Assembly: GCA_040772005.1 (NCBI GenBank)
Contig: JAXGYZ010000005.1
Location: 186,001-250,000, forward strand
Source: MWBF01 sp040772005
GTDB lineage: Bacteria > Chloroflexota > Anaerolineae > CG2-30-64-16
DNA: 64,000 nt
Direction: 5' to 3'
This document shows positions 33,791 through 42,304 of this stretch, in pieces; position 1 is the stretch's first letter; every line of letters begins with the position of its first letter. The translations under genes and the position numbers were made by a program. Under the pieces are notes generated by a model. That model was not told the origin of the DNA, searched no databases, and saw only the letters and a program-made list of their open reading frames with translations.

Positions 33791-36700
33791 TCACTTCTTA
33801 TTCAGGAACCGCTGAATCACCGTGATGTCCTCCGGCAACTGGATGCGGTCGCCGAAGGTCAGGGTTTCGAGCGAGCTCGTCTCCCAGGCCTTGTTGCCTG
33901 CGCGATAGACGCCCAGCCGGGTGTCGCGCTCGTGATAGGGCTCCTGCACGTAGCCCAGGCCCACCAACCGTCCCTCGCTGTTGATCGAGCAGCTCGTCAC
34001 CCAGCCGACTACGCGGCCTTTGCGATTGACGATGACATCGCCCTGGCCGAGCAGGGGCGCGCGTTCCTCGTCCAGTTGGAAGCGCACCAGCCGCGCGATG
34101 CGCGCCGCCTCGCGGGCCAGATAGGCCGCCTTACCGATGAAGTGCGGCTTGTAGATTTTGACGTACGGCGCAAACCCGGCATCCGACGGGTTGAGATTGA
34201 GCGGGCCGGCCAGCTCGTGCCCGTACAGCGGCAGCCCGGCCTCGATGCGGAGGCTGTCGCGTGATGCCAGCCCGCAAGGCTGCAAGCCCAACGGCTGACC
34301 TGCGGCGAGCAGCGCGTCCCACAGTGCGGGTGCGGTCGCCGGGTGGACGAAGATTTCGAAGGCCATCGGCTCGCCGGTATAGCCGGTGCGCGAGACGGAC
34401 AGGTCAAACGCGCCGAACTGGCCGTGGATGATCTGGTTGCGCTTCATCTCCAGCAGCGTGTCCCGCAACGGATCATCCTGTGGGAGCAGCGCCAGCAGCA
34501 CATCGCGCGAACGCGGTCCCTGCAGTGCCAACTGCACCCGCGCCTCATCGCCCTGGGCTGCGGCCCGCATGTCGCGAACATGAACGGTCTCTGTGCCGAG
34601 CGCGCGCGCCCACGGTCGCGCCGCGTCAATCTGCACCTTGCCTTCAAGCACCGCATTAATCCACGCCCAATCCTTGTCATTGTTGGACGCGTTGACCACC
34701 ATCCAGTAGCGATCCTGCGCCAGACGGTAGACCCAGACATCGTCGATCACGCTGCCGTCCGCCGCGAGCAGGAAGCTGTACTGCGAGTCACCGTCTTTGA
34801 TGAGCGAGACATCGTTCGTCGTGATGGTGTACAGGAACAGGTGGACGTTCTCGCCATAGAATTCGAACAGGCCCATGTGGCTGACGTCGAACAGCCCGGC
34901 CTGATTGCGCACGGCGAGATGTTCGTCCATGACCGAGGTGTACTGGACGGGCATCTCGTAGCCGGCGAACGGGACCATCTTCGCACGCAGTTGCCGGTGC
35001 GTGTCATACAGCGTCGTGCGCTTGAGCGGCGGGTTCGCCGGCGGCTGCCAATCGAACACGGGCAGGCTCACCGGCTGCTCTGCAACCTCCGGTTGCGGGC
35101 TGCCTGCGTGTCCGACCCAGTAGGGCTTGTGATAGGCCCAGCCCGTCTTGCCGTCGGCAAACTGCTCCTGGGTGGGCGGTCGCATATCCCACTCGTCGGC
35201 CTCGACATGCGGGAGCCGCCGGATGACGACCGGTCCCGGCGCCATGATGTACTCGTCGTCCTTGTCCAGCAGCACGAAGCCATCAGATACTGCGCGCAGC
35301 CAGTGCGCGACGCGTGACTCGCTGGCCTTCGCCACCATCAATTGCAGCCGCGTCGTCTCGGGGCCCGGCCGGCGGAGCACGCCTGCGCTCATCGGCCGGC
35401 CGTCCGGCTCCAGGATCCACGTCTGCTGGCTTGCGCCGGGGCCGAGCGCGTATACATCGTTGGTCAGTGTGACATTGCAGAAGCCGCGCGCATGGGGTCC
35501 CTCGATCTCCACGATATCCCATTCGCCGCCAGGATCGGTCGTCGGCTTGTACATGAAGTAGTGGTGCGGATAGCCGCTCGGCTTGTAATCGGGCCCCAGG
35601 TCCACGCAGCAGGCGAGGTCCACCACATCGCGTTTTGTTTCTTCCAGCAGGTCGAAGTCGATGCGCGCGGAGTAGACCGGCCCATTGCGGCCCATCGTGG
35701 CGTGCGGCTGGCAGCCCTGCAGCACGCGTGCAATGAGTTCAGCCATGCGGCCAATCTCACCTTCGCGGAAGCCGCGCTGCGTGACCCAGGGCGTGCCGAG
35801 CCGGATGCCGCTGGGCATGCGCGCGCTTTTGTCGCCGGGGATCGTATTGCGGTTGCAGACGATGCCTGCCAGGTCCAGGATGCGCGCGGCGGTGTCGCCC
35901 ATGAGGGGCGTACCCTTCTTCTTGTCGGGGCTCATGCCGGATGGCGCGCGCACACTCTTGCAATCCACCAGCAGCATATGGGTATCCGTCCCGCCGTAGG
36001 GGATGCGCAGCCCGCGCGCCTGCAGCTCTGCGGCCAGCGTGACTGCGTTATCTACCACCTGCTGCTGGAGCTGGCGGAACTCCGGCGTGGCGGCCAGCCG
36101 GAAGCTGACGGCCATGCCGGCCATCGCGTTGACGTGGGGGCCGCCCTGCTCACCAGGGAAGACGGCGCTGTCAATCTTGGCGGCCAGCGACTTATCGGTC
36201 GTCAGGATGCACGCGCCCCGCGGGCCGTACAGGGTCTTATGCGTGGTGAAGCTGATGACGTGCGCGTGGCCGATCGGACTGGGCACGACGCCGGCCGCGA
36301 CCATGCCTGCGATGTGCGAGATGTCGGCCAGCAGGCAGGCGCCCACGGCATCGGCAATCTGGCGGAAGCGTGCCCAGTCGGGCATCCACGGGTAGGAGGT
36401 GTAGCCCGCGATGATCATCTTGGGCCGCTCTGCGCGGGCCAGCCGCTCGATTTCGTCGTAGTTGAGCCGCTCGGTGTCGGGGTCGATGCCGTAGGAGACA
36501 ATCTTGTAGAGCTTGCCGGAACGGTTGGCCGGGCTGCCGTGGGTCAGGTGGCCGCCGTGGAGCAGGTCCATGCCCATGACGGTCGCGCCGGCCGGGACCA
36601 GCGCGGCATAGACCGCGCTGTTGGCGGGTGAGCCGGAGAGCGGTTGCACATTGGCGTAGATGTCGTCCGGATCAACGCCGTTGGCTGCGAACACCTCCGC

Positions 36701-37027
36701 GGCTCGCCGCCGCGCGAGAGCCTCCACGACGTTGGCATACTCCACGCCCTTGTAGTAGCGGGCATCTGAGAAGCGCCGGTAGTTGGCGAGCTGGACGCCG
36801 TAGTCCAGGATGTCCGCTTCGGTAAGCCCGTGGGTGTCGGGGTTAGGATAGCCCTCGGCATAGATGTTCTGAAACACCGACCCTAACGCCGTGCGCACAG
36901 CTTCGGGCGCCTGGCTTTCCGAGGGGATCAGGATCAGCTTGCGTGCCTGGCGTTCGGCCTCATACCCGATCAGCTCGGAGACTGCCGGATCCAGTTCGGA
37001 CAGGCTCGTTGTGAAAAAGTCCAGCAT
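33791..37027 (-). CDS. serine hydroxymethyltransferase fused to GcvT (aminomethyltransferase)
   Basis: A 1,078-aa fusion. Residues 1-440 are GlyA: PLP lysine K264 in THKTLYGPRG, with GGHLTHG upstream. Residues about 440-665 look like a degenerate folate-binding GcvT-type domain (IVEIEGPHARGFCNVTLTNDV). Residues about 668-1078 are GcvT proper (LRAKMVPFAGYEMPVQY; AGLFDVSHMG; SRTGYTGEPMAFEIF). GcvT releases 5,10-methylene-THF and ammonia from the aminomethyl H-protein; SHMT interconverts serine and glycine with the same cofactor, so the fusion could channel it. Start ATG 37027 follows AAAGGAG; the upstream extension lacks a ribosome site. gcvP and gcvH are not nearby. Confidence 0.93.
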   Translation of the reverse strand: MLDFFTTSLSELDPAVSELIGYEAERQARKLILIPSESQAPEAVRTALGSVFQNIYAEGYPNPDTHGLTEADILDYGVQLANYRRFSDARYYKGVEYANVVEALARRRAAEVFAANGVDPDDIYANVQPLSGSPANSAVYAALVPAGATVMGMDLLHGGHLTHGSPANRSGKLYKIVSYGIDPDTERLNYDEIERLARAERPKMIIAGYTSYPWMPDWARFRQIADAVGACLLADISHIAGMVAAGVVPSPIGHAHVISFTTHKTLYGPRGACILTTDKSLAAKIDSAVFPGEQGGPHVNAMAGMAVSFRLAATPEFRQLQQQVVDNAVTLAAELQARGLRIPYGGTDTHMLLVDCKSVRAPSGMSPDKKKGTPLMGDTAARILDLAGIVCNRNTIPGDKSARMPSGIRLGTPWVTQRGFREGEIGRMAELIARVLQGCQPHATMGRNGPVYSARIDFDLLEETKRDVVDLACCVDLGPDYKPSGYPHHYFMYKPTTDPGGEWDIVEIEGPHARGFCNVTLTNDVYALGPGASQQTWILEPDGRPMSAGVLRRPGPETTRLQLMVAKASESRVAHWLRAVSDGFVLLDKDDEYIMAPGPVVIRRLPHVEADEWDMRPPTQEQFADGKTGWAYHKPYWVGHAGSPQPEVAEQPVSLPVFDWQPPANPPLKRTTLYDTHRQLRAKMVPFAGYEMPVQYTSVMDEHLAVRNQAGLFDVSHMGLFEFYGENVHLFLYTITTNDVSLIKDGDSQYSFLLAADGSVIDDVWVYRLAQDRYWMVVNASNNDKDWAWINAVLEGKVQIDAARPWARALGTETVHVRDMRAAAQGDEARVQLALQGPRSRDVLLALLPQDDPLRDTLLEMKRNQIIHGQFGAFDLSVSRTGYTGEPMAFEIFVHPATAPALWDALLAAGQPLGLQPCGLASRDSLRIEAGLPLYGHELAGPLNLNPSDAGFAPYVKIYKPHFIGKAAYLAREAARIARLVRFQLDEERAPLLGQGDVIVNRKGRVVGWVTSCSINSEGRLVGLGYVQEPYHERDTRLGVYRAGNKAWETSSLETLTFGDRIQLPEDITVIQRFLNKK

Positions 37028-37228
37028 CACGTACTCCTTTGTGTGGCGTGCTGTGGCAACGTGCCGGGGGGACGTCGTCACCTTGAACAGGGCCATTCTA
37101 CCACAGTGTGCTGCGCTGCACGATTCGGAAGCCCGCTTGCTGGCGCGCAATAGGCGTTCGGCATACAATGGGCGCAGCGTAGCTGAGGATGGGTTGAGGG
37201 CGCGCGTCTGGCACGAGGGAACAGAGTA

Positions 37229-37358
37229 TCCTGAGCGGAGCGCAGTGAAACGGAGCGTAGTCGAAGGATGCTCTTTGACGGGTGCGCCCCTGCGACTGCG
37301 CGTGCTGCGGGCGCTCGGCTCAGGATGCGCCCTTCTGCTTCAGAATGGGAACGCGCCC
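37229..37358. repeat. dispersed repeat (CCTGAGCGGAG…GTCGAAGGATGC) upstream of yihY
   Basis: The 351-nt gap 37028-37378 contains TATCCTGAGCGGAGCGCAG, a TAGTCGAAGGATGC end and a downstream GGCTCAGGATGCGCCC inverted end. It matches the left half of the insert in carB. Nothing else is recognised in the gap; no riboswitch fold was seen upstream of glyA-gcvT. Confidence 0.6.
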
Positions 37359-37378
37359 TATGCGGAGAGGGATCGTCG

Positions 37379-38299
37379 ATGAAGGTCATTGACAGATTGC
37401 GGTCGCGCGGAGCGGTGCTGTACCGGACGGTTAACCGGCGGTTGGGCGGTGTGCCGGAGGTGCTGGTCAACGCGTACCGGGCCTTCACGGAGGCGCGCGC
37501 CGCGGAGTCTGCGGCCAGCCTCGCGTACTATGCCCTGTTTGCGCTCTTTCCCTTCCTGCTGGTGCTGATCTTCGTCGGCACGCTGTTCCTGGGCAGCAAG
37601 CGCGCCGAGACCGAGCTCATCGACATGGTGACGCAGATGTTGCCCGGCTCGCAGCTCTTCATCCAGCAGAATCTGGCCGACATCATGGAGCAGCGCGGGG
37701 CGGTGACGCTGGTCGGCGTGGTTGGCCTTATTTGGTCATCCAGCGGCTTCTTCATTGCGCTCACGCGCAACCTGCGCCGCGCCTGGCCCGACTTCGAAGG
37801 TTTGAATATCATCAAGCAGCGGCTCACGGGCATCGGCGCGGTGCTGGTGTTGGGCCTGCTGCTTATTCTCTGGTCAGCCGTCAACGTCATCTTCAACAGC
37901 ATCCCGCAGTTGTTCCGCAGCGTGCCAGGGGCCGACGAGTTCTGGCAAGTCGTGGTGCGCATTGCGCCCGTGTTAATTGTCCTGCCTATGCTGGCCGGCC
38001 TGTACCGCTGGACAGCGCCTCCCGGTCGCGGCTGGCGCGGGGTGCTCGTTGGGTCAACGGTCGGGGCTGTGTTGCTGCAAGTCTTGATTGTGGGCTTCGG
38101 TTGGTATCTGAGCAGTGGACTCGTCAACTACGCCCGGGTTTACGGCTCGCTGGGCGGCGTCATCGCGTTGCTGGTCTTTGTTTACCTGATCAGCTTCATC
38201 ATCCTCTTCGGTGTGTATCTCGCTGCGGCAGCCGAGGGCCGCCAACAGGCCCCGCAAATGCTCGATAACGTGCATATGGGCGCGGACCTGACGGATTAG
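37379..38299 (+). CDS. YihY/BrkB family inner-membrane protein
   Basis: A 306-aa protein with six predicted membrane helices. The N-terminal segment (AAESAASLAYYALFALFPFLL) and GLYRWTAPPGRGWRGVLVGSTVG are typical of the YihY/virulence factor BrkB family, whose function is not established. Start ATG 37379 after GGAGAGGG; the frame to 37268 runs through a repeat. Confidence 0.9.
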   Translation: MKVIDRLRSRGAVLYRTVNRRLGGVPEVLVNAYRAFTEARAAESAASLAYYALFALFPFLLVLIFVGTLFLGSKRAETELIDMVTQMLPGSQLFIQQNLADIMEQRGAVTLVGVVGLIWSSSGFFIALTRNLRRAWPDFEGLNIIKQRLTGIGAVLVLGLLLILWSAVNVIFNSIPQLFRSVPGADEFWQVVVRIAPVLIVLPMLAGLYRWTAPPGRGWRGVLVGSTVGAVLLQVLIVGFGWYLSSGLVNYARVYGSLGGVIALLVFVYLISFIILFGVYLAAAAEGRQQAPQMLDNVHMGADLTD

Positions 38300-38323
38300 G
38301 GACCGCCAGGCTCCGGCTCGGCC

Positions 38324-38782
38324 TTACTGCGGCCCTGGTGAAGTCGTCGTGCCCGATTGTCGCCGGCACGCAGCGCACAGCCCCGGCAGCGAGAGGTGAG
38401 AAATCGCCAGGGCGAAACCATACTGGGCGGCAAGCTGCGCGGCCAGCGCCTCGAAAGGCGCGGGGTCGGCGTGCATCTGGCAGCCGCAGCCCTGGCACAC
38501 GAGATGGACGTGCTCACCGTGAGCCTGTGCCAGCGCATAGCTCCGCTGACCATCGGCCATCTCCAGAGTCACGAGCATATTCATGGCCTGGAGCAAGTCC
38601 AGCGTCCGGTAGACGGTCGAGATGTCCACGGCCGCGCTGCGTTCCTGCACGCGGCGGTAGATAACATCCGCGGTCGCGTGGCCGGCCATGTCGTGCATGA
38701 CGGCCAGCACCATCTCCCTTTGCGGCGTCAGGCGCATTCCCCGCTCGCGCAGGGCCCGGATAAAGGCACTCTCACAGCTCAT
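38324..38782 (-). CDS. Fur-family metalloregulator (probable nickel/cobalt sensor)
   Basis: A 152-aa protein with an N-terminal winged helix (RGMRLTPQREMVLAVM, STVYRTLDLL) and a C-terminal dimer/metal domain with HGEHVHLVCQGCGC and CAAC. Fur members repress metal-uptake genes when metal-loaded. It is the last gene of the cbiM-cbiQ-cbiO operon, 2 nt from the cbiO stop, so a Nur-like role with nickel or cobalt is inferred; Zur or Fur cannot be excluded by sequence. A dyad operator is present at the operon promoter. Confidence 0.9.
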   Translation of the reverse strand: MSCESAFIRALRERGMRLTPQREMVLAVMHDMAGHATADVIYRRVQERSAAVDISTVYRTLDLLQAMNMLVTLEMADGQRSYALAQAHGEHVHLVCQGCGCQMHADPAPFEALAAQLAAQYGFALAISHLSLPGLCAACRRQSGTTTSPGPQ

Positions 38783-38784
38783 CG

Positions 38785-39498
38785 TCAATACACCTCCAGC
38801 CCATGCTCGGCCAGCAGCTCTGCGTCGGCCAGGATGCCGGCGGAGGGTCCGTCCGCGACGATCTCGCCGCGGTCCATGATGACCGTGCGGGGCAGCAGCT
38901 CCAGCACCATGCGGATATCGTGCGTTGCAACCAGCATCGTCTGCGGCAGCTCGGCCAGCAGGTGCAGCAGACCGCGCCGCGCACGGGGGTCGAGCCCGGC
39001 AGTCGGCTCGTCCAGCACCAGGATTTCCGGCCCCATCGAAAGCACGGTCGCGATGGCGATGCGCTTCTTCTCGCCCGTGCTCAGATGGTGAGAGACGCGC
39101 GCCTTGTAGTCGGACATGCGCACCGCGGCCAGCGCCTCGTCCACCCGCTGCCGTACTTCCGCCACGGGCAAGCCCTGGTAGATGGGACCAAACGCCACAT
39201 CATCGAAGACGGTGGGTGAGAAGAGCTGGTCGTCAGGGTTCTGAAACACCAGGCCGACGGCTGCGCGCACCTGGCCTAGCGTCTTTTCGGTCACCTCCAG
39301 GCCGCAGACTCTGACCTGGCCGGCCTGTGTGCGCAGGATGCCGTTCAGGTGCAGCAGGAGGGTGGACTTGCCCGCGCCGTTCGGCCCCAGCAGCGCGACC
39401 TTCTCCCCCGGCGCGATGTGCAGCGAGACGCCGTTCAGCGCAGGGTGGCCGTCGGGATAGGCAAAGGATAGACCGGCAACTTCGATCGTGTGATGCAT
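38785..39498 (-). CDS. cbiO: nickel/cobalt ECF transporter ATPase CbiO
   Basis: A 237-aa ABC ATPase with Walker A GPNGAGKST, FQNPDDQLF and Walker B ILVLDEPTAGLDP. The signature is LSTGEKKR rather than LSGGQ, a variant common in CbiO/NikO. I start at ATG 39498, which overlaps the cbiQ stop by 1 nt (TGATG); the open frame to 39822 is a shadow of cbiQ. Confidence 0.94.
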   Translation of the reverse strand: MHHTIEVAGLSFAYPDGHPALNGVSLHIAPGEKVALLGPNGAGKSTLLLHLNGILRTQAGQVRVCGLEVTEKTLGQVRAAVGLVFQNPDDQLFSPTVFDDVAFGPIYQGLPVAEVRQRVDEALAAVRMSDYKARVSHHLSTGEKKRIAIATVLSMGPEILVLDEPTAGLDPRARRGLLHLLAELPQTMLVATHDIRMVLELLPRTVIMDRGEIVADGPSAGILADAELLAEHGLEVY

Positions 39499-40301
39499 CA
39501 GAGCAGGTACCCCAGCAGAATCAACAAGGCCAGGATGAGCAGCCCCAGGCCGGCCAGCACGCGCTGGCCCACGGGCACAGGCGGAATCGGCATGGTGCGC
39601 ACCTCGCCATCGTAGCCGCGCGCGGCCATCGCGGCGTAGATGCGGTCGGCGCGGTCGAACGAGCGCAGGAACAGGTTCCCGGCCATGCCGCCGGTCACGC
39701 GGGCGCGCCACGCGATGGTGCCGCCGGTGCGGCGGCCCGGCTCGGCCAGCGCGCCGCTGCGCGCCTCCCGGGCGCGCATGAGCCGCAGGGCCTCGTCCAC
39801 CAGCACAAACAGGTAGCGCCACATCAGGCCGATGATGGCGACGAGCAGCCGGGGGATGCGCAGGCTGCGCATCGCCAGCAGCAATTCGGGGAAGGGCGTC
39901 GTGCTTGCCAGCATGATGGCTATCTGGACGGAAAGCCAGGATTTGAGCGCGATGCTGATGAAGCGCTCCAGCCCGGCATCACTGAGCGTCAGGGCCAGCG
40001 GGCCGAGCCGGAGGTGCAACAGCGCTGTGCCGTCCAGCGTGAACATGACGGGCAACGCGGCCAGCACGAACGGCAGCGCCAACGCCGACCGCTTCAGCAC
40101 GTAGCCCACGCCCAGCTCGGAGAGCACCATGACCGCCAGCGCCAGCGCAGCCAGCAGGATGTAACTGGCCCACGCGCCCGGCGGGGTCAGCGCGGCCGCG
40201 AGAATGAAGCCGACCGCCAGCAGGAACTTCACGCGCGGGTCGAGCGCGTGGACCAGGCTGGCCCGCGGGCGATAGGGATCAAGGAAGTTCGCGTGCATCA
40301 T
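39498..40301 (-). CDS. cbiQ: nickel/cobalt ECF transporter membrane protein CbiQ
   Basis: A 267-aa EcfT-type protein with HALDPRVKFLLAVGF at the N-terminus and the coupling motifs RAREARSG and AAMAARGYDG. It transmits ATPase conformational change to CbiM. It is preceded by a repeat-bearing 97-nt gap from cbiM. Confidence 0.94.
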   Translation of the reverse strand: MMHANFLDPYRPRASLVHALDPRVKFLLAVGFILAAALTPPGAWASYILLAALALAVMVLSELGVGYVLKRSALALPFVLAALPVMFTLDGTALLHLRLGPLALTLSDAGLERFISIALKSWLSVQIAIMLASTTPFPELLLAMRSLRIPRLLVAIIGLMWRYLFVLVDEALRLMRAREARSGALAEPGRRTGGTIAWRARVTGGMAGNLFLRSFDRADRIYAAMAARGYDGEVRTMPIPPVPVGQRVLAGLGLLILALLILLGYLL

Positions 40302-40317
40302 TCGTTATTCAGGGTGA

Positions 40318-40403
40318 AATAGAACGCTGATGACGCTGATGAGACTGATTAAAATGATAGAATCAGGTAAATCAGTTCAATCAGCGTTTATCAGCGTTCT
40401 ATT
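40318..40403. repeat. AGAACGCTGA inverted repeat, copy 2
   Basis: AATAGAACGCTGATGACGC at 40318 faces GCGTTTATCAGCGTTCTATT ending at 40403. The terminal TAG on the minus strand is the cbiM stop. It lies inside the cbi operon. Confidence 0.8.
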
Positions 40404-41373
40404 CTGCTTGCCCCACGGATTGCCGCCGGCGGCGCGATTGGCCGGCGGCGAATGTGACGCCCGCGACGAGCAGCAGACCGATGACGCCCGCCAGGATGGT
40501 GCTCAGCGCTTCGTTGGAGATGCCGGGCAGCAGGTAGTCGGGGATGACATTGTACAGCGGCCCCTGTGCCCGGTCGAGGAAGCCGCGCTGCTCGGCCACC
40601 CACTCCAGACCATCGGGATGGGCCGAGGCCAGGGGCGCGAGCACCGCGAGCAGCGCGGCGATGGCCAGGCCCCCCAGCCACACCGCGCGGCTCGTGCCGT
40701 GATTGGCGGCGCCGTTTGCTGCGCCGGCGGCCACGAGGTCGCGCCGCGTCGCGAGCAGGAACGCCAGTGCGCCGGCAGTAATCAGTCCTTCACCGATGCC
40801 GATGAGCGCATGGATGCCGCCCATGGCGATGACTGCCACGTTTGCCGGCGAGGTGCCGGAGAGCGCCAGTTGCAGCGCCACAGCCAGCGACGCGATGAAG
40901 ATGGAAAGCCAGCCCGCGACGAAGCCGCTGACGATCACGCCCCACGGCCGGTCACCGGTCAGCCGGCGCAGCGTGTGGTAGGCAAAGTAGGACACGGCCA
41001 CGCCGATGACGCCCATGTTGAACAGGTTCGCGCCGAGCGCCAGCAGCCCGCCGTCCTGGAAGATGAGCGCCTGGATGCTGACGACTGCGGTCATCACGAC
41101 GATGGCGGCCCACGGGCCAAGCAGGATCGTGGCGACAGCCGCGCCCATCAGGTGGCCGGATGTGCCGCCTGTGACGGAGAAGTTGAGCATCTGGCCCGCG
41201 AAGATGCACGCGGCGAGGACGCCCATCAGGGGCACCTGCCGTTCGCCCAGCTCGCGGTTCACCTGCCGCAGCGCGTAGCCGATGGCCGCAACCGCCAGCA
41301 GCCACAGGATGACCGACACCAGGACAGACAGGAATCCGTCAGGGATGTGCATCGGTTGCACACTCAGCAACAT
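40399..41373 (-). CDS. cbiM: nickel/cobalt ECF substrate-binding protein CbiM with fused PDGLE (CbiN-like) domain
   Basis: A 324-aa protein. The N-terminal MHIPDGFLS carries the metal-binding His, and GGTSGHLMGA plus MGGIHALIGIGEG complete the CbiM core (about 8-220). Residues 240-305 hold a PDGLE domain (HPDGLEWVAEQRGF, IPDYLLPG) that in other genomes is separate as CbiN/NikN. Start ATG 41373 has a strong AGGAGG; it adds MLLSVQP before the MHIP that family biochemistry expects at the very N-terminus. The first gene of the operon. Confidence 0.94.
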   Translation of the reverse strand: MLLSVQPMHIPDGFLSVLVSVILWLLAVAAIGYALRQVNRELGERQVPLMGVLAACIFAGQMLNFSVTGGTSGHLMGAAVATILLGPWAAIVVMTAVVSIQALIFQDGGLLALGANLFNMGVIGVAVSYFAYHTLRRLTGDRPWGVIVSGFVAGWLSIFIASLAVALQLALSGTSPANVAVIAMGGIHALIGIGEGLITAGALAFLLATRRDLVAAGAANGAANHGTSRAVWLGGLAIAALLAVLAPLASAHPDGLEWVAEQRGFLDRAQGPLYNVIPDYLLPGISNEALSTILAGVIGLLLVAGVTFAAGQSRRRRQSVGQAE

Positions 41374-41414
41374 AGCGACCTCCTTGCTTGACACTCCTGG
41401 AAGGAATGCGAAGA

Positions 41415-41444
41415 CTTGCTATTGCAATGACTTGCAGTAACAAG
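41415..41444. promoter_or_regulatory. operator-like dyad of the cbi operon
   Basis: CTTGCTATTGCAA (41415-41427), spacer TGAC, TTGCAGTAACAAG (41432-41444): a 13-bp dyad with two mismatches, just downstream of and touching the -10 box. TTGCAA-type half-sites resemble known nickel-responsive Fur (Nur) boxes, and a Fur-family gene ends the operon. Confidence 0.65.
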
Positions 41445-41471
41445 TATAACCCAGGTGACGCTGCGGTGCAA
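41443..41471 (-). promoter_or_regulatory. promoter of cbiMQO-fur
   Basis: On the minus strand: TTGCAC (41471-41466), 17-nt spacer, TATACT (41448-41443). The cbiM start codon is about 70 nt downstream. Confidence 0.75.
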
Positions 41472-41496
41472 GGTTAGGAATAGAGGAATATGGAAG

Positions 41497-42138
41497 TCAG
41501 GCGATGCCCGGCTTGAACAGCCCGGCGCGGTCTGCGCCGAGCAGCCCGGCCTCGAGCCGTGCCGGATCGACCGGCGACAGGTCGCGGACCATCGCGGGGG
41601 TGAGCAGGGGGAACTGCTTGAGATCCTTAAGCCGCGCCTCGATGACATCTGCCGCGGCATCGTGCGTCTCCCAGTGGAGCGCATCGAACGTGCCGAGGTT
41701 CAGCGGCACGGTGTACGCGCGCAGCGTCTTCTGCCCGCGGCTGTTGAAGAAATCCTCGAAATAGGACATGACCAGCTCGCGGCGCGTGCGGAACACCGGC
41801 TCGCGAAAGCGCAGGCCGGTGAAGTTCGACTTGGCGACCGCACCGTAAGCGCCGTTGCGCCGGAAGATGGCGAGCACATGGTCGTCGTCCGTCAGCGGCT
41901 CCGGCAGCAGGTCGATGATGAGGGGCGGGTGGCCGAGGCGGTGCAGCGCGGCTGCGGCGAACAGCGCGCCGTCCAGGCAGTGGCCCGTCCGCTCGCGCAG
42001 CACGCGCAGCGGCGCGCGGTTGAAATACTCCGGCTCATAGCGCACGGTGTCCAGGAAGTCCTGGATCTTGCGCGGGGTGGTCAGGCTCCGGAACAGGTCC
42101 AGTTCGGCGGGTGTCAGGCTGTGCTCCAGCAACGGCAT
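41497..42138 (-). CDS. transglutaminase-like cysteine protein
   Basis: A 213-aa protein. RTGHCLDGALFAAAAL supplies a Cys, DDDHVLAIF a His and AVAKSN a possible third residue, in the order of the transglutaminase/papain-like fold. Catalytic activity and substrate are not known. Start ATG 42138 behind GGAGAACCGAGG; the frame up to 42312 runs through a hairpin repeat and is rejected. Confidence 0.75.
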   Translation of the reverse strand: MPLLEHSLTPAELDLFRSLTTPRKIQDFLDTVRYEPEYFNRAPLRVLRERTGHCLDGALFAAAALHRLGHPPLIIDLLPEPLTDDDHVLAIFRRNGAYGAVAKSNFTGLRFREPVFRTRRELVMSYFEDFFNSRGQKTLRAYTVPLNLGTFDALHWETHDAAADVIEARLKDLKQFPLLTPAMVRDLSPVDPARLEAGLLGADRAGLFKPGIA

Positions 42139-42181
42139 CCTCGGTTCTCCTCTGCGTGCAGCATTTGTCGCAGTATACACA

Positions 42182-42216
42182 CAGAGCCCCGTTTTCTGCC
42201 AGAAAACGGGTCTCTG
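42182..42216. repeat. CCCGTTTTCT hairpin
   Basis: CAGAG-CCCGTTTTCT pairs with AGAAAACGGG-CTCTG. It is related in its AAACGGG core to the hairpin at 62501-62547. It lies between divergent genes. Confidence 0.65.
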
Positions 42217-42304
42217 TAACGATAGCAACACAAGCAGGCCAGCCGCTTGACGCGCCAGCCGTCGCAGCCTATACTCATGCAAGATAAACTGCGGAGGAAG
42301 TTGA

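Noticed and set aside
37028..37378. Glycine riboswitch upstream of glyA-gcvT
   Set aside because: No conserved paired aptamer pattern was seen; the gap is filled by a dispersed repeat.
38785..39822. 345-aa CbiO with a long N-terminus
   Set aside because: The extra 108 residues are an Arg/Ala-rich shadow of cbiQ; ATG 39498 gives the normal family start.
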